Part shown: piece by piece, positions 8,135 through 18,298 of the stretch | How the letters are laid out: the number at the start of each line of letters is the position of its first letter | Numbering within the stretch: the first letter of the stretch is position 1 | Assembly: GCA_021413735.1 (NCBI GenBank) | Contig: JAIOPV010000133.1 | Location: 1-64,000 of the forward strand | Direction of reading: 5' to 3' | Length of the DNA stretch: 64,000 bases | Source of the DNA: Planctomycetota bacterium | Lineage (GTDB): Bacteria > Planctomycetota > Planctomycetia > Gemmatales > Gemmataceae | Program-made: the position numbers and the translations under genes | The notes under the pieces: generated by a model | Seen by the model: only the letters and a program-made list of their open reading frames with translations | What the model was told of the DNA's origin: nothing | Database searches by the model: none

Positions 8135-8381
8135 GTGACGCCGGAGTGCGGTCAGGGTTGAACGGGAGAAGGCGCATGCAGAAGGTGCGGCTCGCCCCCC
8201 GGCGGCAAGTCTTTTGGCCGCCAGCAGGTAGGCCAGCACGTCTTCGACGGCGATGGACTGGGTGGGCGGGGTGAAGCACACACCCCACGCCTGGAAGTCC
8301 CAAAACACGCCTGGAAGACTCATTCCAGACCCGCAACCAGGCGGATCATCGGGGGACTGATGTCCCCCTTGCCGGAAACGA
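8135..8381. other. Intergenic, possible degraded gene
   Basis: These bases separate the plus-strand nor block from the minus-strand secreted proteins. A minus-strand frame (about 8323 down to 8120) gives PPTQSIAVEDVLAYLLAAKRL, which looks protein-like, but its ends are not credible and I cannot name it. A 12-base word, CACGCCTGGAAG, occurs twice in direct orientation near 8287 and 8308. This is also where the base and codon usage change. Confidence 0.35.
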
Positions 8382-11300
8382 CTACTTCAGCGTCATCAGA
8401 TACTCGATCAGGTCTCGCATCTCGCGAGTCGTCAGCGTGCGATCAACTGCTGGCATTGGAGACAACGCCGCGGAACGCCGTTCGATCTCGTCGGCCTGCA
8501 CCGTCACCTTCTTGCCGTCGGGCGTCTGCACGACGAGCGTTCCCTTTTCTTCCGACAGCAACGTTCCGCCGACGACTCGGCCGTCGACCAGCGTCAGGGT
8601 CACGGTGCCGAAGCCGGTCGCGATCTTCGCGCTCGGCAGCACTAACGATTCCAACAGATGTTCGCGGGTCTTCACCGGATTGCGTTCCACCACTTTCGTC
8701 AGGTCCGGACCCGCGTTGCCACCAGAACCGTTGATCGTGTGACAACGCACGCACTGTGCCGCCGTGTGGTTGAAGAACACCTCACGCCCCGCGTCGGCAT
8801 CACCGCCAGTCAGACTCACCTTGAACTTGCCAACCGGATCCTGTGGCAACGTGCTCTCGAACTTCAACCGCAACCGATCCCGCATGGGCGACGGGGCCAC
8901 TTTTAATGCATCGAGCACATCGACTTGCAGATCGGTTGGCACTTCGCCAGCCGCGAGGCGGTAAGTCCAGTTATCGAGAACGCGGCCAGCGATCGGGGAC
9001 TTCAGCGCAGCAACAGCCGCGATTGCACGCTGACGTTCACGCATCGAGGCTGTTTCGTCGGCCAGCACGTCATCGAGCAACGGCACCCCGCGAGCCTGAT
9101 CGGACTTCGCGATCAGTTCGCGAGCCTCGGCACGCACGAGCGGCGAGTTGCTTTTCAGCGAAGCGGTAATGACCGTGTCGCCTTGCTTCGACTTGCGCCC
9201 CGCCAGGAACCGCAGTGCTGCCACGCGAAGATTCGGGTCGGCCTTGGCGTCGTTCGCAATGGACACGAACCGGGCTTCGTCCGCCTTCGCACCAACCGCG
9301 ACAACCAACCCGACTGCATCGGTTTGCAGGCGACCCGTTGTGCCCTTGAGCAACTCTTCGAGACCATCCTCAACGACACCACGAACGATCGCAGCATCGC
9401 GTTGCTTCTCATTTCGCCAGAAACCGGTGACGCGGTCACGCGGCGGCGGGTTCGCCCAATCCTTCAGTGCTGCGAGTGCTTCCGATCGCACGGCCGTTGA
9501 GAGCGTCGGACAGGTGACAGCAGCGAGAACCGCCTTCGCGTTGTCGGCTTCACCGAGACGATAGTTCGCATTGATCGCTCGGCGAGCGAGTGCGTCGCTG
9601 TCTGGAATCGGCGATGCCACCAGTTTCGCGAGTTGGGCCGCGAGCGGGGCCAGCAGATCATCAAGCGGCAGGTCGTGAATCGCGCGTGCGGCTTCGGTGC
9701 GAACCAATGGGTCGGCATCGGTCAGGAACTTCGCGATTCGCTTGTCTTCGAGCTTGCGTTGAACCAGTACGACCGCCATTCGCACGGCAGCGCTTGGATC
9801 GCTCGAACGTGCGGCGACGGCGTCAGCATCGGCGATGCGTGCGAGCGCCGCGACACAAGCGTGCCGCAAGAATGCGTCTTCGTCTTTGTTGGCTTTCAGC
9901 AGGTCGAACAGCGGACCGACCGCCGGTTTGAACTTCAGCTTGCCGAGCGATTGCGCCGCGAAGAACCGCACACGTGCATTTGGGTCGGTGAGGCGTTCGA
10001 CGAGCGTGATCGCTGCGGACGCATTCCCGATTTGGCCCACGAGTTTGGCGGCTTGTGCCCGCACTTCGTCATCGGTGTCACTGAGGCGAGCCTCAATCGC
10101 AACGGCATTGCGTGGGTACTTGCGGGCGAGTTGTGCTAACCCCCACATTGCGTGAATGCGGGCGAGTTGGTTGTCGTTCTTCATGGCGATTTTGTCGAGC
10201 TTCTCGACCGCCGCAAGTGCCGAATCACCTCGGCCGCTCGCCCGTTCGACGAGCGTGAACTGTGCCCGCTGCCGCACTCGCTGGTCCGCGTGCCCGAGCA
10301 ACTTCGCCAGTTCATCCGTCTTCAGTTTGCCGAAGCCTTCTGCGAACAGCTTCTTCGTTTCCTTCACGATTGGGTCTTCGATCTTCGCGGGGTCGAACAC
10401 CGTGTAGATGCGTCCGCCAAGGCTCTTGCCGCCCCAGTCGAGGTTCACGAAGTCCGCGACGTACAACTTGCCGTCGTAGCCGAACTCGGCATCGGTCGCC
10501 TTGATCGGCTTGAAGAAGTCGTGGTAATCGTCGATCTCGAACCCGGCACCCTTCGTCTTCACACGGAACGACTCCAACCCAGCCGCCGAGCCACCGGTGT
10601 AGTTGCACATCATGAAACTGTTCTTGTAGCGGTCCGGCATGCTCGTGCCGCTCGTGAACAGGAAGCCGCTCGGTCCCGTGCCGATCTTGCCGACCGGCGG
10701 AACGATGTACGCCGGCTGTCCGACGTGTTGAAGATGCCAGAGCCGTTCCGCGAACCACGGGCCGGCGGTGTACGGGCTTTGGATCGACTGATACGGCATG
10801 TTCCACCCGCTGTTGCCGTCTTCGACCACGTACACGAGGCGAGCGTGATCGCCCTTGTCGCAGTTGTTGTCGTCGGCGAACAGGTTGCCGTATTGGTCGA
10901 AGGCGAGTTCCTGCGGGTTCCGCAAGCCGCGGTGAACGACCTCGAATTCGGTGCCGTCGGGGTTGCAGCGGAACACCGCTCCCGTTCGCGGTCCGCTGAA
11001 GGTGACGCCTTCCTTACTGGTGACGTGAAAGCCGCGATCGCCGACGCTGAAATACAGCTTGCCGTCTGGCCCCCAGGTGAGGCCATGCAGGTCGTGACCG
11101 AGGAACGCACAGTTCACGCCGAAGCCAGTGAGCAGCGCTTCGCGAACGTCGGCCTTGCCTTCGCCCTTGGTGTCCTTGAGCTTCCACAGATTGGGAATGC
11201 AGGTGAAGTACACGTCGCCGTTGGTGACCATCACGCCAGCCGCGAGGCCATCAAGCGGATTGTTGAAGCCACCCGCGAACACGGTGCTTTTGTCAGCTTT

Positions 11301-11750
11301 CCCTGTGCCTTTGGTGTCTTCGAGCAGGCGAATCTGGTCGCTGTGTTTGGTGAACCAGTCCATACCGCCGTCGAATTTTTTGGCGTGCTTGCGATACATC
11401 GCGAGGCGTTCTTCGGGCGTGCGAATTTGCAGATCGTCGTCGAGGAGGAAGCTGCGGGTGCGGTTCTCTTCGGTGCCCTGGTTGAAGCGATATTCTTCAG
11501 CGACGAACACGCGGTTCTTCTCGTCGAGGCCGATGGCGACGGGGCTGGCGAGCATCGGCTCGGCAGCGAACAGCTCGACCTTCAGGCCGGCCGGAACCTT
11601 GAATGTCGCGATCTGCTTGCGGGCGGCGTCGGTGCCGTCGGGCAGTGTGGGTTCCGTGACTGATTTCAGATTCATGGCGGGATCGACGGCCAATCCCACG
11701 GAAGCGAGCGTGAACAACGCGAATAGTGTGGCGATGCGGGAGGAGTGCAT
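8382..11750 (-). CDS. Secreted beta-propeller dehydrogenase-like / HEAT / cytochrome c protein
   Basis: This 1122-residue protein starts with a signal peptide (to about residue 22, ending SVGLA). Residues about 40-480 read like the planctomycete putative membrane-bound dehydrogenase domain, a six-bladed sugar-dehydrogenase-like propeller (words FAAEPMLASPVAIGLDEKNRVFVAEEYRF and GLTWGPDGKLYFSVGDRG). About 490-950 are alpha-helical repeats with HEAT character (GHADQRVRQRAQFTLVE, LTDPNARVRFFAAQSLGKLK). The C-terminal domain holds a heme motif CVRCHTINGSGG near residue 1000, then VGGTLLSEEKGTLVVQTPDGKKVTV. It should act outside the cytoplasmic membrane, passing electrons from an unidentified substrate. 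It is well separated (about 180 bases) from the hydrolase gene upstream on the same strand. Confidence 0.85.
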   Translation of the reverse strand: MHSSRIATLFALFTLASVGLAVDPAMNLKSVTEPTLPDGTDAARKQIATFKVPAGLKVELFAAEPMLASPVAIGLDEKNRVFVAEEYRFNQGTEENRTRSFLLDDDLQIRTPEERLAMYRKHAKKFDGGMDWFTKHSDQIRLLEDTKGTGKADKSTVFAGGFNNPLDGLAAGVMVTNGDVYFTCIPNLWKLKDTKGEGKADVREALLTGFGVNCAFLGHDLHGLTWGPDGKLYFSVGDRGFHVTSKEGVTFSGPRTGAVFRCNPDGTEFEVVHRGLRNPQELAFDQYGNLFADDNNCDKGDHARLVYVVEDGNSGWNMPYQSIQSPYTAGPWFAERLWHLQHVGQPAYIVPPVGKIGTGPSGFLFTSGTSMPDRYKNSFMMCNYTGGSAAGLESFRVKTKGAGFEIDDYHDFFKPIKATDAEFGYDGKLYVADFVNLDWGGKSLGGRIYTVFDPAKIEDPIVKETKKLFAEGFGKLKTDELAKLLGHADQRVRQRAQFTLVERASGRGDSALAAVEKLDKIAMKNDNQLARIHAMWGLAQLARKYPRNAVAIEARLSDTDDEVRAQAAKLVGQIGNASAAITLVERLTDPNARVRFFAAQSLGKLKFKPAVGPLFDLLKANKDEDAFLRHACVAALARIADADAVAARSSDPSAAVRMAVVLVQRKLEDKRIAKFLTDADPLVRTEAARAIHDLPLDDLLAPLAAQLAKLVASPIPDSDALARRAINANYRLGEADNAKAVLAAVTCPTLSTAVRSEALAALKDWANPPPRDRVTGFWRNEKQRDAAIVRGVVEDGLEELLKGTTGRLQTDAVGLVVAVGAKADEARFVSIANDAKADPNLRVAALRFLAGRKSKQGDTVITASLKSNSPLVRAEARELIAKSDQARGVPLLDDVLADETASMRERQRAIAAVAALKSPIAGRVLDNWTYRLAAGEVPTDLQVDVLDALKVAPSPMRDRLRLKFESTLPQDPVGKFKVSLTGGDADAGREVFFNHTAAQCVRCHTINGSGGNAGPDLTKVVERNPVKTREHLLESLVLPSAKIATGFGTVTLTLVDGRVVGGTLLSEEKGTLVVQTPDGKKVTVQADEIERRSAALSPMPAVDRTLTTREMRDLIEYLMTLK

Positions 11751-11932
11751 TGCGACCCTGGAGATGGTTCGGGATGACGGACGATGCCGGGGCAGATCAT
11801 CATATTGGAATGGGGTGGTGAGAACTCCCCCTCACACGGCTGATGCAACTCTGCCAGGCAATTGCGTGTTGCCCATTCTGTGAAGTGGGTTAGCGCATCC
11901 CCTTACCCGCCGTCCACGTCCACAATGCCGAT

Positions 11933-14263
11933 TTAGTCTCGCAAACCAGCCGCGAACCACTCGGCCACCGAGGGAACTGGCTTCGGGTCCACAAGCAATC
12001 GACCTGTGTGTCCTGCGGCCTTGTATGCGGCAACGGTCGGGGCATATGTCTTGGTCAGGCGGTCGGCGGGCGCGCGGCGATTCTGGCCGTCCACCAAGCC
12101 CTCAATTCGCAGGTGACGTGGTGCCACAGCCGCTGCGAGGTCGGGCAGATCGCCGACGGTCAACACTCCCGACACCGCGGCATCGAACGGCACATACGTG
12201 AACGGGCTGTCGAGCAGCGACTGATAATCCGAGAGGCCGCCACGAACGAGTACCGCTCGCACGTCATCCTCGAACAGTCCGCCGAGCAACGCGAGCAATC
12301 CGCCGAGCGGTTCGGATTGAGCCGGCCGCTTCGAGGCGGTGTACGGAACCTTCAGATCGGTGTCGCTCGCGTTCACTGGAGCGAACGACTCACCCCACAT
12401 CGCGATTTTGCGGGCGTCGAGGTCGCTGCGGGTTCGCAGATACGCCAGCAGCGTTCGCAGATCCCGCACGCGACCCCCGAGCACCGACTGACCGAGCATC
12501 AACTCGCCCGCAGCCGTTGCGGTGGCGGAACTGCGTCGATCGCGGGTGTCGCCCGTGTTGGTCTCGCCGGTGCCGCGAACATCAGGCAAACACACCGCCA
12601 CGCCCGCACGCAGCAACTCCGCGATCTCGGTCGAACGCTGCTTCAGGAACTCGCCCTTCCCGTGCTGCGAGACGCCGACCACAACGGGCGGAACTTTTCC
12701 CTTTGGGGTTGGCGGAATGAGCAGCAGCGTCGGCACCACGATTCCCGGTTCCGTCGCAAGGTGCAATCGCTCGACTCGCACATCTCCGAGCGACTCGGGG
12801 GACGACGCCCGGTTGAGTTGTGGCCTGCCCGGTTCCACGTTCCCGAGCAGGTTAGCCCAGTCGCGTTGAGCCTGCTTGCGGCGATCTTCGGGCTTCATGC
12901 GGTCGCGAGCTTCGCGTGCCGCGGCGGTTCGCTCAACTCCGAGTCGGGCCGCGAGTTCGTGCGCCGGTCGCTGTTCCTTCGCGATCTCGGGAGTGAAGCA
13001 GAGGAGATCAGCAACGGGTCGGCGGTTGCTGTACTCCTTGCCGGGGTTCGGGATGCCGAACCACTGCTTGAACTGCGGGTACAGCAACTCGCGGCTTTCC
13101 GCGTGCCAGTGCGTGTTCTGCGGTTCGGAGCCAACCACGAATCCACGCCCCGCGAGACCGGTGAGGTTATCGGCCGCGTCGTACCAACCCCACACTTTCT
13201 GGAGCCGTTTCCACACCGGGTCTTGTTCGCGGTCCCAGTAGAACTCGTGGTAATAGATGACCCGCCGCGGCGCAATGCTCGCGACGATTGCCCATGGGAA
13301 GAATCCATCGCGAGCGGAGTTGCGGAGGTTTCGCGTCGATTCCCAGCTCCCCGCACCGGCGTATTCAAAGGAAGTTTCGGCATCGCGAGGGAGAGGATAC
13401 GGCGTCTCCGGCTGCGGCCCGCCGAAGTTGTTGATCACGGCACCCGTGATTCGCGTGTCGAGCGCGGCCGTGACCGCAGCGACATCGCCACCCCCTGCGG
13501 GTTCGGACATGGCAATCACTCGCTTTGCATCGACCCCTGGGTGTTTCAGCAGAACATCAACCGCACGCATCAAATCCCAGACGAACCAGCCCATCAGGCT
13601 ATCGCCGACGAGAGAGAACTGAATCGCGCTGTCGTAGCGGAAGTGGTAGTCGTGTGGGTTCGGTTCGGGGAATGGATGCTGTCGGCGTTCGCCGTGGCCC
13701 ACGAGATCGGGGACGATCACGACGCAGCCGGCGCGAGCCCACGTCATCGCCATGTCTTGCCGCCAACCGACGTGCTTCGGTTGCTGGTGGCTGTGAACGA
13801 TCAGCACGCCCGGCATCGACGCGGCTGGCTTCGCAGGGCGATACAGGTTGGCCGTCATCAGCAACCCCGGTCGCGTTTCGAACACGAGATTATCGACCTG
13901 ATAACCCTCGCCATCGTGCGTGGCAGTGACGCGAACCTTTACATCTTTCGGCGGTTCGGGGAATGTGCCAAGCGATGCTCGCAGGGCACGAAGCCGAGCA
14001 TCACGGAATCGCTCCCAACCAGGACGATCACGCAGCTCGCCCCACGCTACGCGGTCGGCGACATTCGCTTCTCGCAAACGTGCGGCGTGATCGCGGGCCA
14101 GCATCCCGGCGAGCGGCGGCTGTCGCACAGTCCCAAGAACGACCACACCGGAGTCGAGAGCACGGAGTTGTTCGGCAAGTTCGGTCGGCAGAGCGGCGAG
14201 AGCAGGGAGAACTCCAACGGCGAGAAGCAGGACAGCGACAAACGCACGCTGGTATCGGTTCAT
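11933..14263 (-). CDS. Secreted tandem alpha/beta hydrolase, acetylxylan-esterase-like
   Basis: The 776-residue product is started at ATG 14263, which opens a signal peptide (MNRYQRAFVAVLLLAVGVLPALA); the frame remains open 65 codons further but without credible sequence. Two alpha/beta hydrolase units can be read. The first (about 110-430) has GVLIVHSHQQPKHVGW, VVIVPDLVGHGE and a nucleophile-elbow position reading AMSEPAGGGD instead of the usual GxSxGG. The second (about 500-770) has PPVVVGVSQHGKGEF, VCLPDVRGTGET and a normal-looking elbow MWGESFAP. The second unit probably carries the activity. The family includes acetylxylan esterases and cephalosporin deacetylases; the substrate here is unknown, likely an acylated glycan. 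Confidence 0.8.
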   Translation of the reverse strand: MNRYQRAFVAVLLLAVGVLPALAALPTELAEQLRALDSGVVVLGTVRQPPLAGMLARDHAARLREANVADRVAWGELRDRPGWERFRDARLRALRASLGTFPEPPKDVKVRVTATHDGEGYQVDNLVFETRPGLLMTANLYRPAKPAASMPGVLIVHSHQQPKHVGWRQDMAMTWARAGCVVIVPDLVGHGERRQHPFPEPNPHDYHFRYDSAIQFSLVGDSLMGWFVWDLMRAVDVLLKHPGVDAKRVIAMSEPAGGGDVAAVTAALDTRITGAVINNFGGPQPETPYPLPRDAETSFEYAGAGSWESTRNLRNSARDGFFPWAIVASIAPRRVIYYHEFYWDREQDPVWKRLQKVWGWYDAADNLTGLAGRGFVVGSEPQNTHWHAESRELLYPQFKQWFGIPNPGKEYSNRRPVADLLCFTPEIAKEQRPAHELAARLGVERTAAAREARDRMKPEDRRKQAQRDWANLLGNVEPGRPQLNRASSPESLGDVRVERLHLATEPGIVVPTLLLIPPTPKGKVPPVVVGVSQHGKGEFLKQRSTEIAELLRAGVAVCLPDVRGTGETNTGDTRDRRSSATATAAGELMLGQSVLGGRVRDLRTLLAYLRTRSDLDARKIAMWGESFAPVNASDTDLKVPYTASKRPAQSEPLGGLLALLGGLFEDDVRAVLVRGGLSDYQSLLDSPFTYVPFDAAVSGVLTVGDLPDLAAAVAPRHLRIEGLVDGQNRRAPADRLTKTYAPTVAAYKAAGHTGRLLVDPKPVPSVAEWFAAGLRD

Positions 14264-14420
14264 CACCGCACCCGATCGGGAATGAAAGATGGTAGAGTTG
14301 TCGCGCACTTGGCGTTGGCATGCAGGGCGTTCCGGCAGCTGAGCGCAAACGACAGAGCGAGCAACGCCGCAACGCAGACAGCGACGTGACTCGCCCAGAT
14401 TCGTGGGAAACGCTATCGGT

Positions 14421-15716
14421 TCACGCGATCGCTTCCTTGATGAGCGGGGTATCCTCACCGATCAGGCGGTGTGGGCGGTTGTCGAGGGCGTACAGCGTCT
14501 GATCCGGGTCGATGCCGAGTTGGTGGTAGATCGTGCGGCCGAAACTCTCGACCGGGTAATACTTGTCCACCACGTACGCTGCGTGTTTGTCGGTCGCGCC
14601 GACGACGGTGCCACCCGCAAAGCCGCCACCTGCGACGAGCACGCTCTGGCACGTTCCCCAGTGGTCACGCCCCGCGTCCTTGTTGATCTTCGGCGTGCGG
14701 CCCATCTCGCCCAGCACCATCACGATGGTTCGTTCCAGCATGCCGGTTGCACTGAGGTCTTCGAGCAGCGACGCCACGGCCTTATCGAGCACAGGAAGTT
14801 TATCCTTGCACGCCCGGAAGTTCTGGCCGTGGTGGTCCCAGTTGCTCTCGAAGTGCGTGTACACGAACGGCACGCCCGCCTCGACCAACCGCCTCGCGGC
14901 GAGCACGCGCTTGCCGTGCGAGTTCTTGCCGTAGCGTTCCGCGACCTTGATGGGCTCCCGCTCGATTTCGAGTGCGGTGCGCAGCTTCGGCGAACGAAGC
15001 AGATCAAACGCCGTTTGCTGGAACTTGTCCATGCCGCCAACGAGTGGATCGTCGAGCCCGCGAAGTTGCGTGTCAAGGGATTGCCGAAGCGTCTCGCGAC
15101 GGTCGAACGCGGACAGTTCGAGCCCCACGGGCGGGACGAGCATCCCCTTCACTTCGCTCTTCGCGTCGTCCGGTTGGAAGACGATGGGATCGACGGTCGG
15201 CCCGAGGTAGTTCTGCTTCAATCCGTAAGCGTGGTTGTCGATGTCGCCGAACGCGACGAACGTGGGCACATCCTTCGGGGCTGGCCGCAGTTTCGCGACC
15301 ACGTTGCCGTACATCGGATACGCGGGCGTGACACCGGTCTTGCGCGGGTTGCCCGTGAGCCAGTATTGTCCGCCGCCGTGTTCCCACTTCTCGCTGTTGA
15401 TGCCGACCGACCGCAGGATGGTGTACTTGTCAGCGTTCTTCGCCAGTCGCGGGAGCAGTTCGCCGATCTGAATGCCGGGCACGTTCGTGTCGATGGGCTT
15501 GTACTCGCCGCGAATCTCGGCGGGCGCGTTCGGCTTCAGGTCGAACATGTCCTGGTGCGGTGGTCCGCCGCCGAGCCACACGACGATGACGTGATCGGCC
15601 TTGGCTTTCTTGGCGGGAGCCGCGGCGCGAGCCTTGAGCAATCCGGGCATGGTCAGCCCGAAGATCCCGGTGCCGCCGGCGAAGAAGAAGTCACGTCGTG
15701 ATTGAGAAGGGAACAT
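14421..15716 (-). CDS. DUF1501 secreted protein, Tat-type signal
   Basis: ATG 15716 gives MFPSQSRRDFFFAGGTG, a twin-arginine export signal, and removes 14 codons of upstream frame. The rest is a DUF1501 protein of about 430 residues, related to the alkaline phosphatase/sulfatase fold: HVIVVWLGGGPPHQDMFDLKPNAP near the start, FVYTHFESNWDHHGQNF in the middle, and VLGEMGRTPKINKDAGRDHWG near the end. In planctomycetes such proteins nearly always sit beside a DUF1549/DUF1553 cytochrome, here the gene 50 bases upstream on the same strand. They are thought to work together outside the cytoplasm, but the reaction is unknown. Confidence 0.88.
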   Translation of the reverse strand: MFPSQSRRDFFFAGGTGIFGLTMPGLLKARAAAPAKKAKADHVIVVWLGGGPPHQDMFDLKPNAPAEIRGEYKPIDTNVPGIQIGELLPRLAKNADKYTILRSVGINSEKWEHGGGQYWLTGNPRKTGVTPAYPMYGNVVAKLRPAPKDVPTFVAFGDIDNHAYGLKQNYLGPTVDPIVFQPDDAKSEVKGMLVPPVGLELSAFDRRETLRQSLDTQLRGLDDPLVGGMDKFQQTAFDLLRSPKLRTALEIEREPIKVAERYGKNSHGKRVLAARRLVEAGVPFVYTHFESNWDHHGQNFRACKDKLPVLDKAVASLLEDLSATGMLERTIVMVLGEMGRTPKINKDAGRDHWGTCQSVLVAGGGFAGGTVVGATDKHAAYVVDKYYPVESFGRTIYHQLGIDPDQTLYALDNRPHRLIGEDTPLIKEAIA

Positions 15717-15766
15717 ATCTCCGCTCCGGTTCGGGTTCTGTGATTCCGCAATCCGCAATTCTTCGG

Positions 15767-18298
15767 TCAGTGGTTCAACGAGAACTCACGGGTATTGATC
15801 AGACCCCACATCAGGTCTTCGAGACCGCGTTTCGGAGATCCACTCGCCTTTACGTACTCGACTGACACAGCGAGATCGTCCTTCGAGGGCATGCGTCCGA
15901 CGGTCCACAGGAACACCTCCTCGACTCGCTTCGCGTCGTCGGTGTGATCCTTGATGATCTGCGCCACGCGACCGGTCGGTGAGGCGATCTTGTCACGAAG
16001 TTGTGGGTGATTCGCCATGTACAGCGCTTGCACGATGGTCGGGCTCGGGTCGCGTTCGCAATCGCATTGCACCATGCCATTCCGCACTGGCCGGCCGAAG
16101 ATCTGGAAGGCATAAGCAAGCGAGGCACGCTGATCCTCCGCACCCGTCACGCCCGCGACTTCCATCGCACGGGCGCCCGGTGGCAGGAACAGTCGTGGCG
16201 GGAACGATTCGCTTCCACCCGTGGCCTGATTCACTGCGTCGAGCAGAACCTCGGCGGGCAACCGACGCAGCGGGAACGTGGCGTAGTTGCGGCGGTCGAG
16301 TTTAGCCGTCTCGTGCGGCCGGGCACTTTGTTGGTAAGTTCGGCTGAGCAGAATCGTGCGGTGCAGCCACTTCAGATCGAACTTGTTCTCGATGAACCCC
16401 TTCGCGAGCGCATCCAGCAATTCCGGGTGCGTCGGCGGATTCAGTGGGCTGAGGTGATCGGCCGGGTCGATGATGCCTCGACCGAAGTAATGCGCCCACA
16501 CGCGGTTCACCATCGCCTTCGCGAAGAACGGGTTCTCGGGCTTCCGCATCCACGCCACGACTGCCGCTCGCGGGTCTTCGTCCTTACCGATGGTGAGTGC
16601 GTTCTTGTCGCCGAGCAACTGGAACTTCTCGGACTTCTGCGTGCCGAGCGGGCTCGACATACTCGCGAAGTTGGACCGCTCGCTGCTGTGCTGCACCTCC
16701 GTGCCGAACCGCTTCGGCCCTTCGGTAAGCATGCGAGCCTTCATCTCCAATTCTTTCGCCTCGGCCATCATCTTCGCCACGTCATCGGGCTTTACGGACT
16801 TGTCCTTCGCCTTATCGTTGAGCTTTTTCGCGTCCTCGCGGAGTTTCTTGGCGTCCTCCGGCCCCTTCTTCATCAACTCGGCGAGTTTCGGAGGTAGCGT
16901 CTTCGCGTCCGGATAGTTGGCCCCTTTCACTCGCATGAAGAAGTTGGCGAAACTCAACAGATCGTCTTGCTGCCAGATGTCGTGCGGGTGGCGGTGACAC
17001 TGGGCACACTCCATCCGCAGACCGAGGAAGGCGTGGGCGACTTGCAGCGTGCCCTTCACGCCGGTCGCGTTGTCGCGTTGCCAGTAAAGGTCGAGCGTTT
17101 TCCGCTTCGAGTAGATGACGAGGTTTGGCTCTTGCTTGGCGTTCTCTTGAGCCATCGCCATCACTTCGTCGAACCACTCTTCGCGAGTGCGACCATCGCG
17201 GCTCGTCGCCATCAACACACGCTCCGCGAACTGATCGTAAGGCGTGTTCTCGGTCATGCGAGCGCGGACCCACTCGTAGAATCGCCGGGCCTCAGCCGCT
17301 TCGACCATCCCGAAGTTACCGTTGAACGAATTGGGTTTCAGCAGGTCACTGAACTTCGTCGCCCACAGAGACGCATAGCCCGACTTGCCGAGCAACTCAT
17401 CGATCTTCTTGCTTCGTTTGTCGGCAGACTTGTCCGCGAGGAACGCTCGCACTTCTTCCGGTGTCGGGGCAAGCCCGGTCACATCGAGGCTGACTCGTCG
17501 GAGGAACGTGGCGTCGTCGCACTGATCGGTCGGGTGGATGTTGAGCGTGCGAAGTTTCGCGAGAACGTGTTCGTCCACGAAGTTGTTCGGCTTCACGTTC
17601 GGGAACACTTCGCTGCCCGCTCGCGGCACGAGGGCCATCGCGACAACCGGATCGTAGCCATAACGCACGACGAGTGCCGTGTCGCCAATGCCCTTGGCCT
17701 TTACCTCCCCGGTGACATCGACATCGGCCACGTCCTTATCGACCACTTCAAACGTACACAGATCGGTGACGTCTTCCTTCGTGCCATCGGCGAACGTGGC
17801 CTCGACCTTGAGCCGATAAGTCTGGCCTTTCTTCACGGTCTGCTGCGCCGGCGTGACCTTGAGGGCTGTCACACGAGAATCCTCGACCTTGTCGAGAGCG
17901 GCACCATGGACGAGCCAGTTGCGGATGAGTTGGTAATCACGGCTTCCCGGACCCATGCGCTGCCCACCCTGATGGGGCACCTGCCCTGTGGCTTTCTGGA
18001 GCAGCAGACTCTTTTCGGGGTCAAATGGGTTGAGCCGTCGGCCGGAGAATTCTCGCAGCAGCAGGGCGTGATCCAGAGTGGGGTTCGCACCGAACAGCGA
18101 GAGGCGGAAGCCGTTCTGGCCCTTCACCGAGCCGTGGCACGCACCGGCGTTGCACCCAAGCCGACTAAACAGGGGAACGACGTGTCGGCTGAACAGCGGT
18201 TGGTCGCTTGAATTTGCGCGGGTCGGCTCGGCAGCCTGGGCGAGTCCCGGTGCGCCGAAGAGCCCGGCGACGGCGAGCGGCAGCCAGACGCGGGTCAT
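15767..18298 (-). CDS. Secreted DUF1549/DUF1553 cytochrome with Ig-like domain
   Basis: Start ATG 18298 is preceded by GGAG and opens a signal peptide (MTRVWLPLAVAGLFGAPGLAQA). Residues about 30-130 form the N-terminal cytochrome-like part with CNAGACHGS (Cys-x4-Cys-His). A bacterial Ig-like domain follows (about 150-235, LKVTPAQQTVKKGQTYRLKVEATFADGTKEDVTDLC). DUF1549 lies at about 245-460 with a standard heme motif CAQCHRHPHD, a Lys/Glu-rich coiled linker at about 490-540, and DUF1553 from about 575 to the end (AMVNRVWAHYFGRGI, LHRTILLSRTYQQSARPH). The 843-residue size fits the family. It is followed by its DUF1501 partner. Confidence 0.88.
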   Translation of the reverse strand: MTRVWLPLAVAGLFGAPGLAQAAEPTRANSSDQPLFSRHVVPLFSRLGCNAGACHGSVKGQNGFRLSLFGANPTLDHALLLREFSGRRLNPFDPEKSLLLQKATGQVPHQGGQRMGPGSRDYQLIRNWLVHGAALDKVEDSRVTALKVTPAQQTVKKGQTYRLKVEATFADGTKEDVTDLCTFEVVDKDVADVDVTGEVKAKGIGDTALVVRYGYDPVVAMALVPRAGSEVFPNVKPNNFVDEHVLAKLRTLNIHPTDQCDDATFLRRVSLDVTGLAPTPEEVRAFLADKSADKRSKKIDELLGKSGYASLWATKFSDLLKPNSFNGNFGMVEAAEARRFYEWVRARMTENTPYDQFAERVLMATSRDGRTREEWFDEVMAMAQENAKQEPNLVIYSKRKTLDLYWQRDNATGVKGTLQVAHAFLGLRMECAQCHRHPHDIWQQDDLLSFANFFMRVKGANYPDAKTLPPKLAELMKKGPEDAKKLREDAKKLNDKAKDKSVKPDDVAKMMAEAKELEMKARMLTEGPKRFGTEVQHSSERSNFASMSSPLGTQKSEKFQLLGDKNALTIGKDEDPRAAVVAWMRKPENPFFAKAMVNRVWAHYFGRGIIDPADHLSPLNPPTHPELLDALAKGFIENKFDLKWLHRTILLSRTYQQSARPHETAKLDRRNYATFPLRRLPAEVLLDAVNQATGGSESFPPRLFLPPGARAMEVAGVTGAEDQRASLAYAFQIFGRPVRNGMVQCDCERDPSPTIVQALYMANHPQLRDKIASPTGRVAQIIKDHTDDAKRVEEVFLWTVGRMPSKDDLAVSVEYVKASGSPKRGLEDLMWGLINTREFSLNH

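Noticed and set aside
10152-11663. 503-residue plus-strand frame across the dehydrogenase gene
   Set aside because: It is a shadow of the opposite strand with repetitive Val/Glu/Ala composition; the minus-strand gene has signal peptide, propeller and heme motif.
12008-14389. 793-residue plus-strand frame across the tandem hydrolase
   Set aside because: It is a shadow of the esterase-like gene, with Arg/His-rich sequence lacking any family features.
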